Assembly (NCBI GenBank): GCA_030267565.1
Contig: BRXU01000008.1
Location: 930,001 to 994,000 of the forward strand
Direction of reading: 5' to 3'
DNA: 64,000 bases
From: Pleodorina starrii
Taxonomy: Eukaryota > Chlorophyta > Chlorophyceae > Chlamydomonadales > Volvocaceae
The notes beneath the pieces are model-generated. The model was not told the DNA's origin. It did no database searches and worked only from the letters and a program-made list of their open reading frames with translations. Positions 44,826 to 56,936 of this stretch are shown in pieces (the first letter of the stretch is position 1; every line of letters starts with the position of its first letter). Both the position numbers and the translations under genes were made by a program.

Positions 44826-47800
44826 ATGGAAAATTTGCAGCAGCAGGTGCAGTATGTAAGCCAGGCGCTGCAGTGCTCGGCGACGCTCGAACATCTCTCG
44901 CCGGGCATGCGGGTCTGCCACCTCGCCATCCCGTGGTGTGGTCGACACATCCATTGGCAGGTGCGATTCGAGGGGGAGCGCAAGGCTTGCGTAGAGCGCT
45001 TTGCGGGCCAGCTTTTCACCGCAAGGTTTGACCAAGCCCTTGCCAACGTCCTCACTGCAAACCTCCTCGCCCCGTGTTTGACCCGAAACCCACGACCGGC
45101 CACGTGTCGCCAGTAAAGCCCCACCTTCTCCCCCCTCCCGTTGATTACCTTGCCACTTTACATCATGCCCTGTTAATCCCTCATCACCACCACTGGCCCC
45201 ACTACCTACACACGCAGGTGCTCTTCCCCCCCCCGCCCCACTCCGCCCCCGATGTCCTTTTCGACGACGACAGCTTCCAACCCCTCTGCGGCCCCCCGCG
45301 TCCCCACTACCCCCACGCCCATCAATCCCACGCCCACTCCCACGCTCTGGAGCCGGGGCGGCCGGGCAGCAGCCAGGCCGCCCTGCGCGCGCTGCTGCGC
45401 AGCTGGTCCTCGCCCCCACACCCGCCCGCACCCGCCGCGTCAGCGGCGGCAGGGTCTCCACAGCAGCAGCTCCCCGCCGACCCCAAGTCGTCCCGCGCCA
45501 GCCCCCCCGACCAGCTATGTCGGTTGGTTTCGTTGCTGCTGGACTGCTACCGGGAGCACCAGCTGGCCCGGTTGGGGGCGGCTGCGGTGGCGCTGCCCCG
45601 GCTGCAGTTCGAGCTGAGTACGCTGGAGCAGGGGCCGGGTGTGCAACTGGAGCTGCAGCAGCAGCAGGTGAGCGGCAGAGGAGGAAGGGAGGGACGTGTG
45701 TGTGCGCTATTGATTGCCGGGGGGCCACAGAGCAAGAGGAAAGGAAAGGAAAGGGGGTCTTTGGGAGCATCCTTGGCAGCGATCCGGGCAGATGCCCCCA
45801 AACCCATCCACCAACCCACCCACCCAGCGATACAGCAGCAGCAAAAGGACAGATGCGACCGTGCGGCTCTGAGGTGTACAGGAGCAGACGCCCTCACGCA
45901 CGCCACGCAATGCTGTGCGTGCGTGCGTGCAAGCAAACGCGACGGCGGTGACGAGACGCACCTGCTGCGAGCAAAGAAGCTCTCACGTCAGAACCGGCTC
46001 CGAAGATAGCTCTTGTAAATGCAACAACAACTGAAAATGTGCGAAAAGGCCGGGACAAGGAGTGTGGGAAGGGAGCAAAGGCGGCTCCAATGCGTGTATA
46101 GTCGCCGGCGCAGTACGAGCAGGCAAGCAAGCAGAAAGCAAAAAAACCCACGAGTGCAAAACAAAAGCGGAAACAATACAACATTGGGACATGTGTGTGC
46201 ATGTTGGGGGGATGCTCCTGCCGCCGGGGGCCCTTCACTCGGCACTGGGATTCCCTGGTCTGGTCTGGTCTGGTCTGTCGGGCTAGCACGGATTAGGGCT
46301 GCGGTGGAGTAAGGGTTAGGGGCGGGGTAAAGGAAGGGTTGTGGTTGCCACGGTTCGGAACTTCCTTCGGGGTCCAAGCGGGAGGGGCCTGTTTTGCTCT
46401 GTGCCGGTCAAACCGAGCGGGGGCGGCTAGCCGAGCGGGGGCAGCATAACCGTCGCACAAGTACGGCAATCTCTCTGGCCCGCCGCTCCTCTCCAGAAAC
46501 TTTACTCCCGACCTCCCGTCCGTGTGCCCACCACCCTGGCCGACAGGCTTGCTTCTCCCTGCGGCTGCCCCCCCTGGACCTGCGACGACTACTGGATCTG
46601 GCCCAGCTGTACGGCGCCCAACTGCCGCCGCCACTGCAGCAGCAGCAGCAGCAGCCGGGCGCGTATGACGCCGCGCAGCCGCCCGGGGGCGGGCAAGGGC
46701 GAGGAGGAAGTCCTGACGCTGACGCTGACGCTGGCAGCGGATGGGAGCTTCCGTTGGCTGCTAGACACCAGGGCTCCGGACGTGCGCCGCACCTCCACCT
46801 CCACTCCCACCCCCATCCCCACCCCCATCCCTACACACATCCGGGTGGCGGCAGCAGCCATACCGTTGGCCAGGGACTGGGCGTGGGTTCAGGTCCTGCG
46901 GGACAGCCGCCGGCAGCAACGGGGTCGCCGGTGGCGGCTGGTGCAGCACACCACCACCAACACCACCAACACCACCAACACCAGGCCCTGCCGTCGGGCT
47001 GGGAGTTTGCGTTGCTGGCTTCGTTCCGGTTGCCGGCGGCGGCTGGGTCGGGCGACCTGGCAGATCCGGAGCTGACGCTGCAGGTGGACCACCCGGGAGG
47101 GAGGGGGGGTAAATAGAAGATACCGCAGCGGAGACCCGGGGTGGGGGGGGGGTTGCGGGGTGCGGGGGGACTGAGGGCGGCTAGCTGCTGCTGCTGCACG
47201 CAACCCGGGGTTGCAACGGGGGCAAAATCCCAAATCACGTCTGCACGTGCAGCTCGTTGGGCTCGTTGGGCTCCCAGCCACCCTGCACATGTGCACAGCC
47301 TCCTTCCTTGGCAGCGTGCCCCGGCTAGCTTACCCCCCGCGGCGGGCCATTCGTTTTCCCCCGGCGCAGCTGGCGCGCAGCTCTTTTGCATAAAAAAACT
47401 GGAGCTACAATCCTACTGACTGACTGAAAGTACAGTCAGTACTTTCAATACCTTACTCCTTGCGCCGGACACGTATGAGGTATGACAGCAGCTCCCACGT
47501 ACCCGCCCGCCCGCCCGTCAGCAGTCAACGCACGCACACTTGACTCCGCCCGCCCGGTCTTTACGCATCACACATTAGACATTACACATCACATCACATC
47601 GCATCACGGATCACGCATCCTCTCCCGCCTCCGCAGCTGCCCCGGGCCCTGCAAGAGCTCAAGGCGCAGGAGACAGGAGGCGCCGCCGCCGCCGCAGCAG
47701 CAGCCGGAGGTGGCGGCGGCGGCCCCTCGCTCGTCCCGTCCTTCCTTCTGCCGCTGTGGTCGCCCCACATGTGTCTGGCCGAGTACGTGCCCCTGGCGGT

Positions 47801-49532
47801 GGAGCGGCTGCAGGCGCAACTGGACTCGCACTGCAACACACTGGCGGCGAGGCAGCAGGTGAGGGGAAGGGGAAGGGAGGGGAGGGGTAGGGCGGGGCGG
47901 GGCGCGGGCGCGGCGGGCACACATGAGACCTTGAGATGGGATGGGATGGGGCGGTGCAGCTGGTTGGTCAGGAAGTGGCAAGCAGCTGGGGCGGGCGGGC
48001 GGGCGGGCTTCACGGCACAAGAGAGGGCTTGACGACGAACTGGAGTGGTCCTTGAGCGGGCGAGGATGGCCGGGTAACAGTACCTCCCGCTGCGGGTGGT
48101 GGTGGTTGGGGATGCCGGGTGGGTGGTGGACTTGGGACAGTGTGTCATGGGGTGGAGTGAGGGAGCGCAAGTGGGGACCCGGTGATCAAGGTAAGCGGTG
48201 GACAGCTTAGGGGATTGGCGCTGCTGCGCAAGTGATTGATCGATCGGCCATTGGGGCTGTGGCGGCTGCTGAGGCGGCTGGGGAGGCTGCGTGTATTGCG
48301 TGAACATCGACGTACCGTGGTGTGTTGCAGGGCAGGAGGGCAGGTGTGTGTGTAGAGAGGGGGGGTCTGCCGCCGGAATTACCACTCTCAACAGCTCCCG
48401 GGTCGCCGCCGCCCTCCCCTCCACAGAGGGAAGTGGAAGGTTCGTCCCTGTGGACAACGCTGACAAGGCTGGCCTACAGATTCCCGCCTTGCCATGGTCC
48501 CCCAACCCCTCCTGCCGTTCTCCTGCACCCCCACCAAGCCACCCTACGGTACCCTTCGGGCCCCCCCCCCACGTAACAGCTGTTTGAGCACCTGGGTGAG
48601 CTGCTGGGTCCGCCCCTGGAGCTGAATATGCGGGGCGGTGCCGCCCTGTTCGTGGTGGCCTGGGAGGGGGCCCCGGTGCTGCTCTCCCTGGAGCTGGGGC
48701 CTCGCTTCCCCACCGACAAACCTGCGGTGGTGCTACAGTGCGCCAGGTGTGTCTGTGTATGTGTGTGTGTGTGTGGGGGGGGGGTGTCGGGGGTTTTGGG
48801 TTCGGGTTTGGATTTGTGTGTGTGTCTGTTATTTATTCCGTTGATCGTGAAAGAGAGGGGGAGTTTCCCGGCAGACCTAGCCCCAGTCCCAGCATATCGC
48901 TTCAAGTCGGGTTCACCTGGCCGCACGGCGGGGTGTGGCTTTGTGGGTCGGGGTCCTGTCAATGCGCACTGCCAAGCCACGCGCCGTGCATCCTCTTGCG
49001 CCGTACTCTCGCGCTTTTGTGCCGTACAGGGTGCTCCCGGGCGCGGACCCGTCCCGCACTTACCGTGATTACCCCTGGAGCCCCCGCTGGGGCGCGAGCG
49101 AGATGGCGGCACGCATACACAATTGGCTGCAGGTGCGTGCGGTGCGACTTGACAGGGCCGTCGCGACGTCGCCCCCATGGCCTGTCCTGGGTCCTCTCCG
49201 TTTGGCTGCGGCCCTGGATGCTGTCCCCGTTACAAAAAACCACGTATGCAAAGGACGGGATTTTTGGGTTGCTGCAGCCAGCACCCGCGGCCCGGCCCGG
49301 GCAGTCCCGCTCCTTCCGCGCTGTCATTAACGGACGCCAGCGGTGTCAGGTTATTAAATGACCCGTAGTGAAGTCCTCACCCCGACCCCGGACCCCTCTT
49401 GACGAGAGAGCTCAACACGCCCCTCCGGCCGCCACGCTCGTATCGCTTTGCTCTGCTCTGCGGTCTGTCTGTCCATGCGTCCTTCAGGAGGAGTTGCCCA
49501 GCTTCACACGCGGCAGGATCGCGCAGTCCTGA
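44826..49532 (+). CDS. BABAM2: BRE/BRCC45-like subunit of BRISC/BRCA1-A deubiquitinase
   Basis: Seven exons join in phase to about 552 residues: 44826-44960, 45218-45667, 46547-47083, 47637-47858, 48580-48746, 49030-49132, 49488-49532. BRE (BABAM2) is a scaffold made of two UEV-like domains. It joins the K63-specific deubiquitinase BRCC36 and its partners in DNA repair and signalling complexes. The first UEV-like domain shows LAIPWCGRHIHWQVLFPPPP and PDVLFDDDSFQPL. The second shows ALFVVAWEGAPVLLSLELG, then FPTDKPAVVLQ and the diagnostic YPWSPRWGASEMAARIHNWL at the C terminus. Human BRE is near 383 residues; the excess here is low-complexity Pro, Ala, Gln and His inserts. UEV-like domains lack an E2 catalytic Cys. 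Introns hold a dispersed repeat and an inverted family A copy. Confidence 0.88.
45770..46140 (+). repeat. Dispersed intronic repeat, copy 2
   Basis: Counterpart of 25470-25875, in intron 2 of the BRE-like gene and in the same sense orientation. The best conserved part is CGGCTCCAATGCGTGTATAG at 46082 with the GTCGCCGGCGCAGTACGA that follows. Confidence 0.75.
47104..47136 (-). repeat. Family A intronic repeat, copy 4 (inverted)
   Basis: GGGGTAAATAGAAGATACCG then CAGCGGAGACC, the reverse of copy 2. It lies about 20 bp after the donor of BRE exon 46547-47083, so the same element end again faces the nearest exon. Confidence 0.8.
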
Positions 49533-51923
49533 TCCGCAGCTCGGACAGTCGGCATCGGGGCTGACCCATGGGTCCGTCCCTCGTTGTAGATGATGATGGT
49601 GGTGATGATGATGCTCGGCGCCGTGCGCGCGGCGGCGACGCGGCGGACCTGTCTCGCAGGGTTGTGGTCTGGAAGCTAGTGGCTGGTACTGGTAGTAGTG
49701 GCTGGTACTGGCGCGGGTGCTGTCCCCGCGCTTCCGGACCCGAGGGCCACCTGCTTCTTTGTCCTTGCGGGATGGTTCCCACCTTGGGAGACGTGTGAGG
49801 GGACCATAGCTAGCTGGATGGCCGTGTGGAGACCTAGGTGAAGCCCCCCCGCGTTTGCGACCAGCGCATGGGAGACGCAGGCTGGTGCCGTGTGTGTGTC
49901 TGAGTGTGTGTCTGTGCCTGGGCGCTGGCCGTGGGCGCTGGCGGGGGGAGTGCTTTACCCGCGCCGGAAGGGCGTCGTGGTGCGGAGGGGTGCGGAGGGC
50001 GTGGTGGCGGCGAGGGTCGGGTGCGCCGAGCGCCTGAGCATGGCGCTGCAGCTGGCCTGCCGCCGCCCGCCCACCCGGGCGTTCGTGACAGCTTCGAACG
50101 GGTTCTTGATCATCTTGGGGGGTGGTCTTCGATTGTATCTCTGCACCTGGTCGATGTCATGTTGTCATCTCGTCGTGGAAGGGCGCATTTGAGAATAAAC
50201 GAGGGCGGTTGCACTCCATTGCAAGTTGTCCTCCATTGCTGCCGTTCGTGCGGTCGTTCGTTCGCGACAAGAAGTTTAGACAAATTTGGGACAGAATTGT
50301 CAGGCCTGGCTGTCAGGGGGGCCTATGGGAGTTCCTCCAGGGGGTTGGGCCCTGCAGGATTATTGCGCGCTCCGTTCCCGGGTTTACTGTTGCAAGACGG
50401 CAGGGGTTCGCAGAAGAGACACATGCATGGTCGCCAGCTCGCTGACGGGAAGGGATGCAACGTCGCACTGGCGTACGTAGCTTTCCAGACCATCTAGTAC
50501 GGCGCCACGGCGGGTCGTTGGTAGACCCCGTAGCGACCCTCGCGTTTCTGGTATAACTATGCTGACACGCACGTTGCCGTTCTTTAGTTACAACACGATC
50601 GGTTGGTTATGCACGGCTAATAAAGCGCTGCGGGGCAGTGGATGGACGCCCGTATCGAGAGCCGTCCCACCCCGGCATTTGCACGACCAAGGGAGGGTTT
50701 CCATGTTGCTAGAAACCCCTTTGGGTAAGGGACACCATTTTCCACCGATTACCGCCGCCAGCCGCCAGTGGAGGCAACCAAACGGCGCCAATGTTGGTAC
50801 ATTACCGAGTCGCCAATCGAGCAGTACCGGCTGGCTGGCGGGCGACGATCCGCCTCGAGCCAAAACCGTATGCACACCTGGGAGACACGGCCCCTGGTTC
50901 CATGTGCCGGCTCAAGACCACATTTTCCAAACTGCGGCAAACACATCACAGCCAGCGGACAGTAGCACGCCGTATGTTGGCAGCATCAAGGTCCCCAAAC
51001 CCGGCCTTTCGAGGCGGAGCGCCTGCACGCTTACGCTTGGCACAGCGCCCTGGTCCGGCGCCCCAGCGAGGACAGCATCGATCGACATCCGCCATCACGA
51101 GCGATACACAAAAGGGCGGGGGGTCCCGCCTGCACACAACATGGAGCAGTGGCCATGGGGAGCATGGAGACGACGTGCAGCAGCGGGCGTTAAAGGCTGG
51201 GTGCTGCTCGAGCCCCCCCCCCCCCGGGGTCGTCCGTCGCTTCTTTGTTCGCATGCTTCTGTCCATCATGCTGGTCATCCACATCCATCCCATCTCCCCA
51301 AACTAAATGACACAGCCCCCCATCCCTGCCTCCCCTCCTCCCTCCCCAGAAGGGTTGTGAACAGTGGCTAGCATGCAAAGGACCGCGAAGTCAGTAGGGG
51401 ACACACGACCAAACGCATGTAGAGGGCAGAAAGAGGAGTTGCACACCCCGCCCACGGTATGAATCCCTTACATGAAATGACATCAGCGAGCGCTTCATCA
51501 GTCGCCCTCCCTCCATGCATTCCGCTGCTTCCTTCCCTGCAATCCTCCCTTCAGCTTCGATCAGCCCTGCCTGCGCGCGCCCCACGCCAGCTGCAAACAC
51601 GCCAGCCCAGCTGCAAACATGCCACGGAGACAGCAGGGCTCCCCAACCGCAAACCCTGTCCTCCGACACGTTCACGGTTCACCCCACTCGCACCCAGGGG
51701 ATACAGTACCGTCCGCCGCCAAACCAAACGGTGGATTAATTGATTAATTGGCCGCTGGGAAGTAAGTGCCCGGACGCTTTGGCCCGGCTGCCACGAACTC
51801 TTAAGCCCCATGGGCCCCGACCGTCTCGGGACGCGTCCGTCCCGGGCCCTCTGGGCCCGCGACCTCTGGGATTCGCGAGGGTCCGTCCCGTCATCTGGGC
51901 CTACCGTACCGGTATGGGCTCCC
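49533..51923. other. Region between convergent genes, no gene recognised
   Basis: This 2.4-kb gap separates the 3' ends of the BRE-like gene (plus) and the FNR-like gene (minus). The complement of a TGTAA signal (TTACA) at 51468 could serve the minus-strand gene. Open frames up to 270 codons overlap on both strands without domains or splice structure. Confidence 0.5.
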
Positions 51924-54900
51924 TCAGAAGAAGTCCGACTGCGCGAACAGGATGTGCTCGTAGGCCACCCCCTTGGCGCTGAGCTGCTTGGCCACCGCCG
52001 AGGCGAGGTCTCCAGGGAGGCCGGCCAGCAGGAAGGAGCAGCGGGCGGAGGAGCCGCCGCACAGCCCTGGATGGATAGGTGGAGCAGATAGGTGGAACGC
52101 AGGGGGTGTTGCGAGGGAGGGAGCGGAGGGGCGGGGTGTTGATTGGAAGGGAGCGCAGGGCAGGGCGGGGCGAGGGGCCACGAGCACGGGCGTCTGACCA
52201 CGCGGGCGTCCGGCATCCAGCGTTCTTCCGTGCCATGCAACCGGCATCCAGCTTTCTGCTGGCGCCGTGTGTTCGGCCCAGAAGGCAGCGTCTGGTCGCC
52301 AACGCGTGGGCCCAAACGCGTGGGCCGCTCGGGTTGGCCATTTCCCTTCCCAGTTCCCACGGCTTTCTTCCGTGCGATGCATCTGAGTGAGGCCTTTCTC
52401 CCATGAGCTCATGCCGCCACTCAGCCCCTTCTCTCATGCCGCCACTACAGCAAAAGCCAACCAAAGTAAATTGCCCCTGTCGCGTACGCGCGGTCGCTCT
52501 TACGATCAACCCAAATCCCGCCGCTTGGCGCTCCAACAGCGCATCCAAAGATGGGCTCAAGCGCTCAACTGCAGCTCAGGCTCCCCGAACCCCGATACCA
52601 TACACCGCACCACCTTCAGAGCCCTGCCTTGGCGCCCCAAGTACTCCCATTCCATTCAAGTCGCGCCCCTTCAGCCAGCCAAACCCACACGCGGCATCCT
52701 ACCGTATCCCACACCCACCTTCGAATCCGCCCTCCTGCGCAAAGAGCGCCAACTGCAACAACTCCATGCAGCGGCCGTGATCCAGCTCAGCTGCCCCTGG
52801 GCTTGGATGGCTAGCGCCCCCCTCGGCGCCGTTACCATCGCTGCTGGGGCCAACGACGGCGTCGTCGTTCACCTCCGCCCCCGGGTTGGTGTACAGCGGC
52901 CTCAGCCGCATCTGCCAGCAAGGGGTTGGGGTGGGAAGGGCGCAGCGGGGGGGGGCAGTGTAAGGGCGAAAGGAGTGGGAGTGGGCGCCCGCCCGCCCGC
53001 CCGCCCGCACACACGCACACACGCACGCACGCACGCAGCGAACCCAAACCCTAAACCCTAAAAACCCTAAAAACCCACGGCCTGAAAGAGGATGAAATAT
53101 GATTCATCCGCTAGACGACCCCTTAGGGTGGCTAACAGGCGCCTCCAACCAACCACACCCTAACACTCCCCCCCGCACCGCACCGCATTCCCGTATGTCA
53201 CTCACCCCCGCCTCCCGCCAGTTGTCCCACTCCGTGACGAACGCCGCCCTGCCGGCGGAGTGCGCCAAGTAGAGCGCAGTCAGCGAGTGGGAGGAAGCGT
53301 GCGCCAGCACCGGCTGCCAATTGAGGGCGGAGCGGATGGCCGCCATGCCGCGGGTGCCCATCGCGATGAGAACCAGGTTGCGGCCCTCCTGAGGGGAGGG
53401 GGTAAAAAGAAGAGACCGCAGCGGAGAAGGAGACGGCGTTAGCGAACGGACCCAGAACCCAGCAATACTTACCGAACACGGGGGGCGGGAAGGTGCGATG
53501 GGAGGGAGGAAGCCCAACGAAGGGGCCGGGGCGGAAGAGGGCTATAAGGAAAAGGCGGCAGAGCGGCCGCGCGCGGGCGTTCGATTGTGCGCGGTCGTTT
53601 GGTGCGACTGTGTACATCTGGGCTTGGTTATATTCCGAGAGGACGCGGATCTTTCAAAGCGGGGGCGCAGGAAAGGTACCCCCTGTCCGCGAAGGGGCGT
53701 TTGAGCGACATATACCCGTGTATACACGGGTATACAAAGGGCATTCACGAAATGGAGCTCCACATACAGGCCGCCACGTGCACAGTGGACAGGGGACTAT
53801 ACTCCCGACTATAGTCTCCTTCGACTCCCACCGCCGCCTTCCGCGCCCCTCCCCCCCTCCGCCTCACCTCCAGGGCATGGGTCAGTCCGTTGTAGCTGTC
53901 GAGCAGCGGCGAGAAGCCCCGACCGATGACCTGAGTCACCTGTGAGCAGCACCACCCACCCCAACCCACACCACACCACACCACACCCCCAGGTGAGCAG
54001 GGTGCGTGCAGGCGGTGATGACCACACCGCGGTGTGGGAACAACGCGACAACGCAACGTATCGGTGACAGGCAGGCAGCGACGGCGACGGCGACGTCATC
54101 AGTGATGTGATCTGGTGTCCCCACAGAGCGGCAGGACAGCTGCTACATCGCAATCGGCTCATGAATCCTCGTGACGTGAAACCGCCTCGCGGCCTCTCTC
54201 GAGGGGCTCCATCGTCCGTACTCCTCCCGCTCAGCGTCATGTTGTGACGTGACGAGGCCATGACAAAAGCTCGCGCCGGGCCGCCATGACGCAAGGTAAC
54301 CCAACTACCCAAGGGGCCAGTCTCCACCACCTCCACCTCCTGGTCGCTTGCAGAGCCCCTCTCCTCGAGCAGCGCCCCCCACGTACCTCGAGCTGCGCAC
54401 CCGGTCCCAGGTCCGCCAGCGCTGCCTCCTCGGGGCCAGCGCACCGCTCCACAACCACCTGCGCGAGGGCACGGCGGCGGCGGCGGGTACAGAGTGGAGC
54501 TACCTGAAGAGTGGAGCTAGCCGGCGAAGTGACGGTGGCTCGGCAGAGATAGAAAGCACACCGGCCACATCAACTACGCCATCACCAGCCAAGCCAAGCC
54601 AAGCCAAGCCACCAGCCGGTGAGATAGCCCCAGCCGCAGGCCGCAAGCTTGGTAGCGGCGGCGGAGCAAAGGGAGTGACAGTGTACACCGTTGTGTCGAT
54701 CCGCGCATCGGTGGCAGCTAGTGGCGGCAAGTGACGACGAAGCCGTCTGTGGGGCTGCTTCCATCCCGGCCGCCCCGCCCCCATGCATTTCGACCCCTTC
54801 CTTCTTCAACCTCTTCGTTCGGCTTTCACAGTCTCCTGCACTCCTTTCCTTTCCAACCCTCCCCGTGCGTCGCCCTGAATGGACCACGGACCGTGTTACA

Positions 54901-56617
54901 ATGAAGGACCCTTCACTGTCGCCTTCCGCACCTGACCCACGGCTGTGGCCGAAGCCCGAACCGCGGGGGAAGCCAAGCTAATCGGGCCCAAGCCTGAAAC
55001 CGACGGACCCAGTTGCTACTTCTCCCCAAACGGATTCCAAGGTGAAACGGCTGCAGTTTCTTCCCTAAGGCGCATTGCGACAAAAGATAGTGCGGCCTCT
55101 GGGTCACCCCCCCCTCTGGGTCCGTTCGCTAACGCCGTCTCCTTCTCCGCTGCGATTTTTCTTTATACCCTCCCTCCCCCTCCCCCCCACACCCCCACAC
55201 CTCGATGAGTGATGCGTCCACGTAGGCCGAGTCGCGGCGGGACGCGTAGGGGCTGCTGGCAATGGCGTACAGGCGGGAGGGCGGGGCCGACGCAGCGCCC
55301 TCGGCGCCCGGCTGGGAGGAAGCCGGGCGCACGCCCACACACTGACCGGGGATCTGCAAGGCGGGGGAGGGGAGTGACGGGACCAAGCGGGGGGCGAACA
55401 CCGCGTAGCGCAACGGGGGAGGCGGATGTCCCAACGGCAGCTGCCGAGCTGCGTGCACGGTGCGGCGGTGCTGCAACGTGCGGCGGTGCGGCGGTGCTGC
55501 CGGAGAATGCACAGCGACCCCACCCCGACGTTGGCGTTGAGGTTGACGTGCGTGGGGTTGAATTCCGTGGGGATGAAAATACAGACCGCACAGAAAAGAA
55601 ACGGAGGCGACGTTGGCGAATGGCGTGGGATTGCGGTGTGTGTGAGTGTGTATTGGCTCGCCACGCAGAACCCGGATGAGGGCTCCTTGCCGGTTGCCGC
55701 CACCCACCGTGTACGACTCGATCCAGCGGGTGGCGTCCGGCACTCCCTTGACCCGCCTGCCGTACAACATGTCGACGTGGTCCGCCACCGCCAGGTGCAG
55801 CACCCGCACGCTGCCGTCCAGGCTCTGGGAGCTGCGATTCCCCCGCATAATGTACGGCAGGTCAGTGAAGGCGACATCGCTTAGGGAAAAGTTGCGCGGT
55901 GGTCCATTCCATTCCAGGGAAAGTGCGGCTTCCGCACAAGCATCAATAGACGGATACCGCCCGGGGATGTCCGATCTGGCTTGTCGGATCTCGGCACCTG
56001 CTCCACCCACAACGGCCTCCCCAGCCCCAAGTACAACGGCGGCAACGGCCGACACAGGGCCCCCCCAAAAAACATACTGTGAGCGAAACGGATACCAACC
56101 CACTCACTCGTTCCGGACCACTGTGGCACTGCCCCATTTGACACCCTGCACGGCGGAAATGGATGGCGTCTGACGTCAGAACCCTAGTTGGCCTGAAACC
56201 TAACAAGCCGGATGCCAACCCGTATCTGCCCAGGACGGTCAGCCAGTCAAGCCATGGATCATTAAAACGTGTCTATTACGGCGTATGGGTCCCGCATTGG
56301 CGGAGCCTCCGTCGAAGTTGTAGCCTGCTGTTCGTGGCAGGTCCTTTACCCTCCCCGACCCATCCTACCCCGGTTCGGAGGTCCTTGACCGAAGCGATAA
56401 CGTTGGGTCCCAGCTTTGTTTCGTGATAATCCATATCGTCCTGGGAACCTCCGCGACCGAAACCACGGCTGACGACGGAAGCTTTGCAAAGCCCACGTGG
56501 GATCTCGCGAACGCAGGGTGCAGGTCCGCTGCCCCTACCGACTAAAACTGGAGAAGCGCGCTTTTGCGCGCAAAGACCAGCACGTTGTGCATGTCCACCT
56601 AAGACACTGCTGCTCAT
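51924..56617 (-). CDS. Plastid-type FNR-like FAD/NAD(P) oxidoreductase
   Basis: Nine exons join in phase to about 408 residues: 56617-56369, 56145-56108, 55831-55708, 55353-55201, 54458-54387, 53939-53868, 53388-53206, 52911-52719, 52066-51924. It resembles the plant chloroplast family of FAD/NAD(P)-binding oxidoreductases related to ferredoxin-NADP reductase; the physiological partners of that family are not established. The Arg-rich N terminus (about 60 residues) looks like a transit peptide. The FAD-domain strand VRVLHLAVADHVDMLYG is followed by PGQCVGVRP and the flavin-binding LYAIASSPYASRRDSAY, comparable to RLYSIAS of FNR. The NADP domain shows GRNLVLIAMGTRGMAAIRSA, where Thr-Gly of the usual GTG loop reads GTRG, then the acceptor-strand segment and FVTEWDNWREAG. 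The last exon carries LCGG and ends in paired Phe residues (SDFF). Family members often end in aromatic or Phe residues near the flavin. It is divergent with the COQ7-like gene, 319 bp apart. Confidence 0.85.
53041..53072 (-). repeat. Short interstitial telomere-like repeat
   Basis: AACCCTAAACCCTAAAAACC continues with another CCCTAAAAA unit. These are complements of TTTAGGG and TTTTAGGG telomere repeats; the eight-base form is typical of Chlamydomonas. It lies in the intron 52912-53205 of the FNR-like gene, next to ACGCACGC repeats. Confidence 0.8.
53396..53472 (-). repeat. Family A intronic repeat, copy 5
   Basis: GGTAAAAAGAAGAGACCGCA, GCGGAGAAGGAGACGG and GTTAGCGAACGGACCC, followed by ACCCAGCAATACT. 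It is sense with the FNR-like gene and its T-rich end abuts the acceptor at 53389. It matches copy 1 at 14557-14632 over nearly its whole length. Confidence 0.88.
53711..53734. repeat. 24-bp perfect palindrome
   Basis: TATACCCGTG-TATA-CACGGGTATA is perfectly self-complementary. It lies in the FNR-like gene intron 53389-53867, near a second inverted pair (GACTATA and TATAGTC) at 53799-53818. Confidence 0.9.
55118..55170 (+). repeat. Family A intronic repeat, copy 6 (inverted)
   Basis: GGGTCCGTTCGCTAACGCCG, TCTCCTTCTCCGCTGCG, then a T-rich end, antisense to the FNR-like gene. The T-rich end lies about 30 bp from the donor of exon 55353-55201. Confidence 0.85.
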
Positions 56618-56936
56618 CCTCGCTAGTTTGTTGACGGAACCTGTATCTCCGAAAGCTTGTCGTAAGTTATCCTTTCAGCTCAGCAAACGGTCCATTCGAA
56701 GGCGCACTGCGTATAGTAAGCTTGCATAACTAGATGCACAGGAATCGACCAGGGGCAGATTAAAGGCTCCAACTTGCCGTACTGACAGTCTCGTGTTCGT
56801 CGTCGTTGTTGCTTGTCACTGTTCATACGTGAAACGCCTACCGATATGCATGCATGGTTGTGTCTTGCCACAATCTCAAGCCCGCGCAGTTCCCTTCTTC
56901 GGACAGGAAGTGGGCGCATTCCCATCGAAGGGAGAG
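56618..56936. promoter_or_regulatory. Candidate shared promoter of FNR-like and COQ7-like genes
   Basis: The 319 bp between the divergent start codons must contain both 5' UTRs and promoters. An in-frame upstream ATG at about 56848 could extend the COQ7-like protein, in which case the shared segment is shorter. No specific factor site is recognised. Confidence 0.45.

Noticed and set aside
55570..55625. Possible eighth copy of repeat family A
   Set aside because: Similarity is limited to scattered words (CAGACCGCA, GGCGAATGGCG); too diverged to claim.
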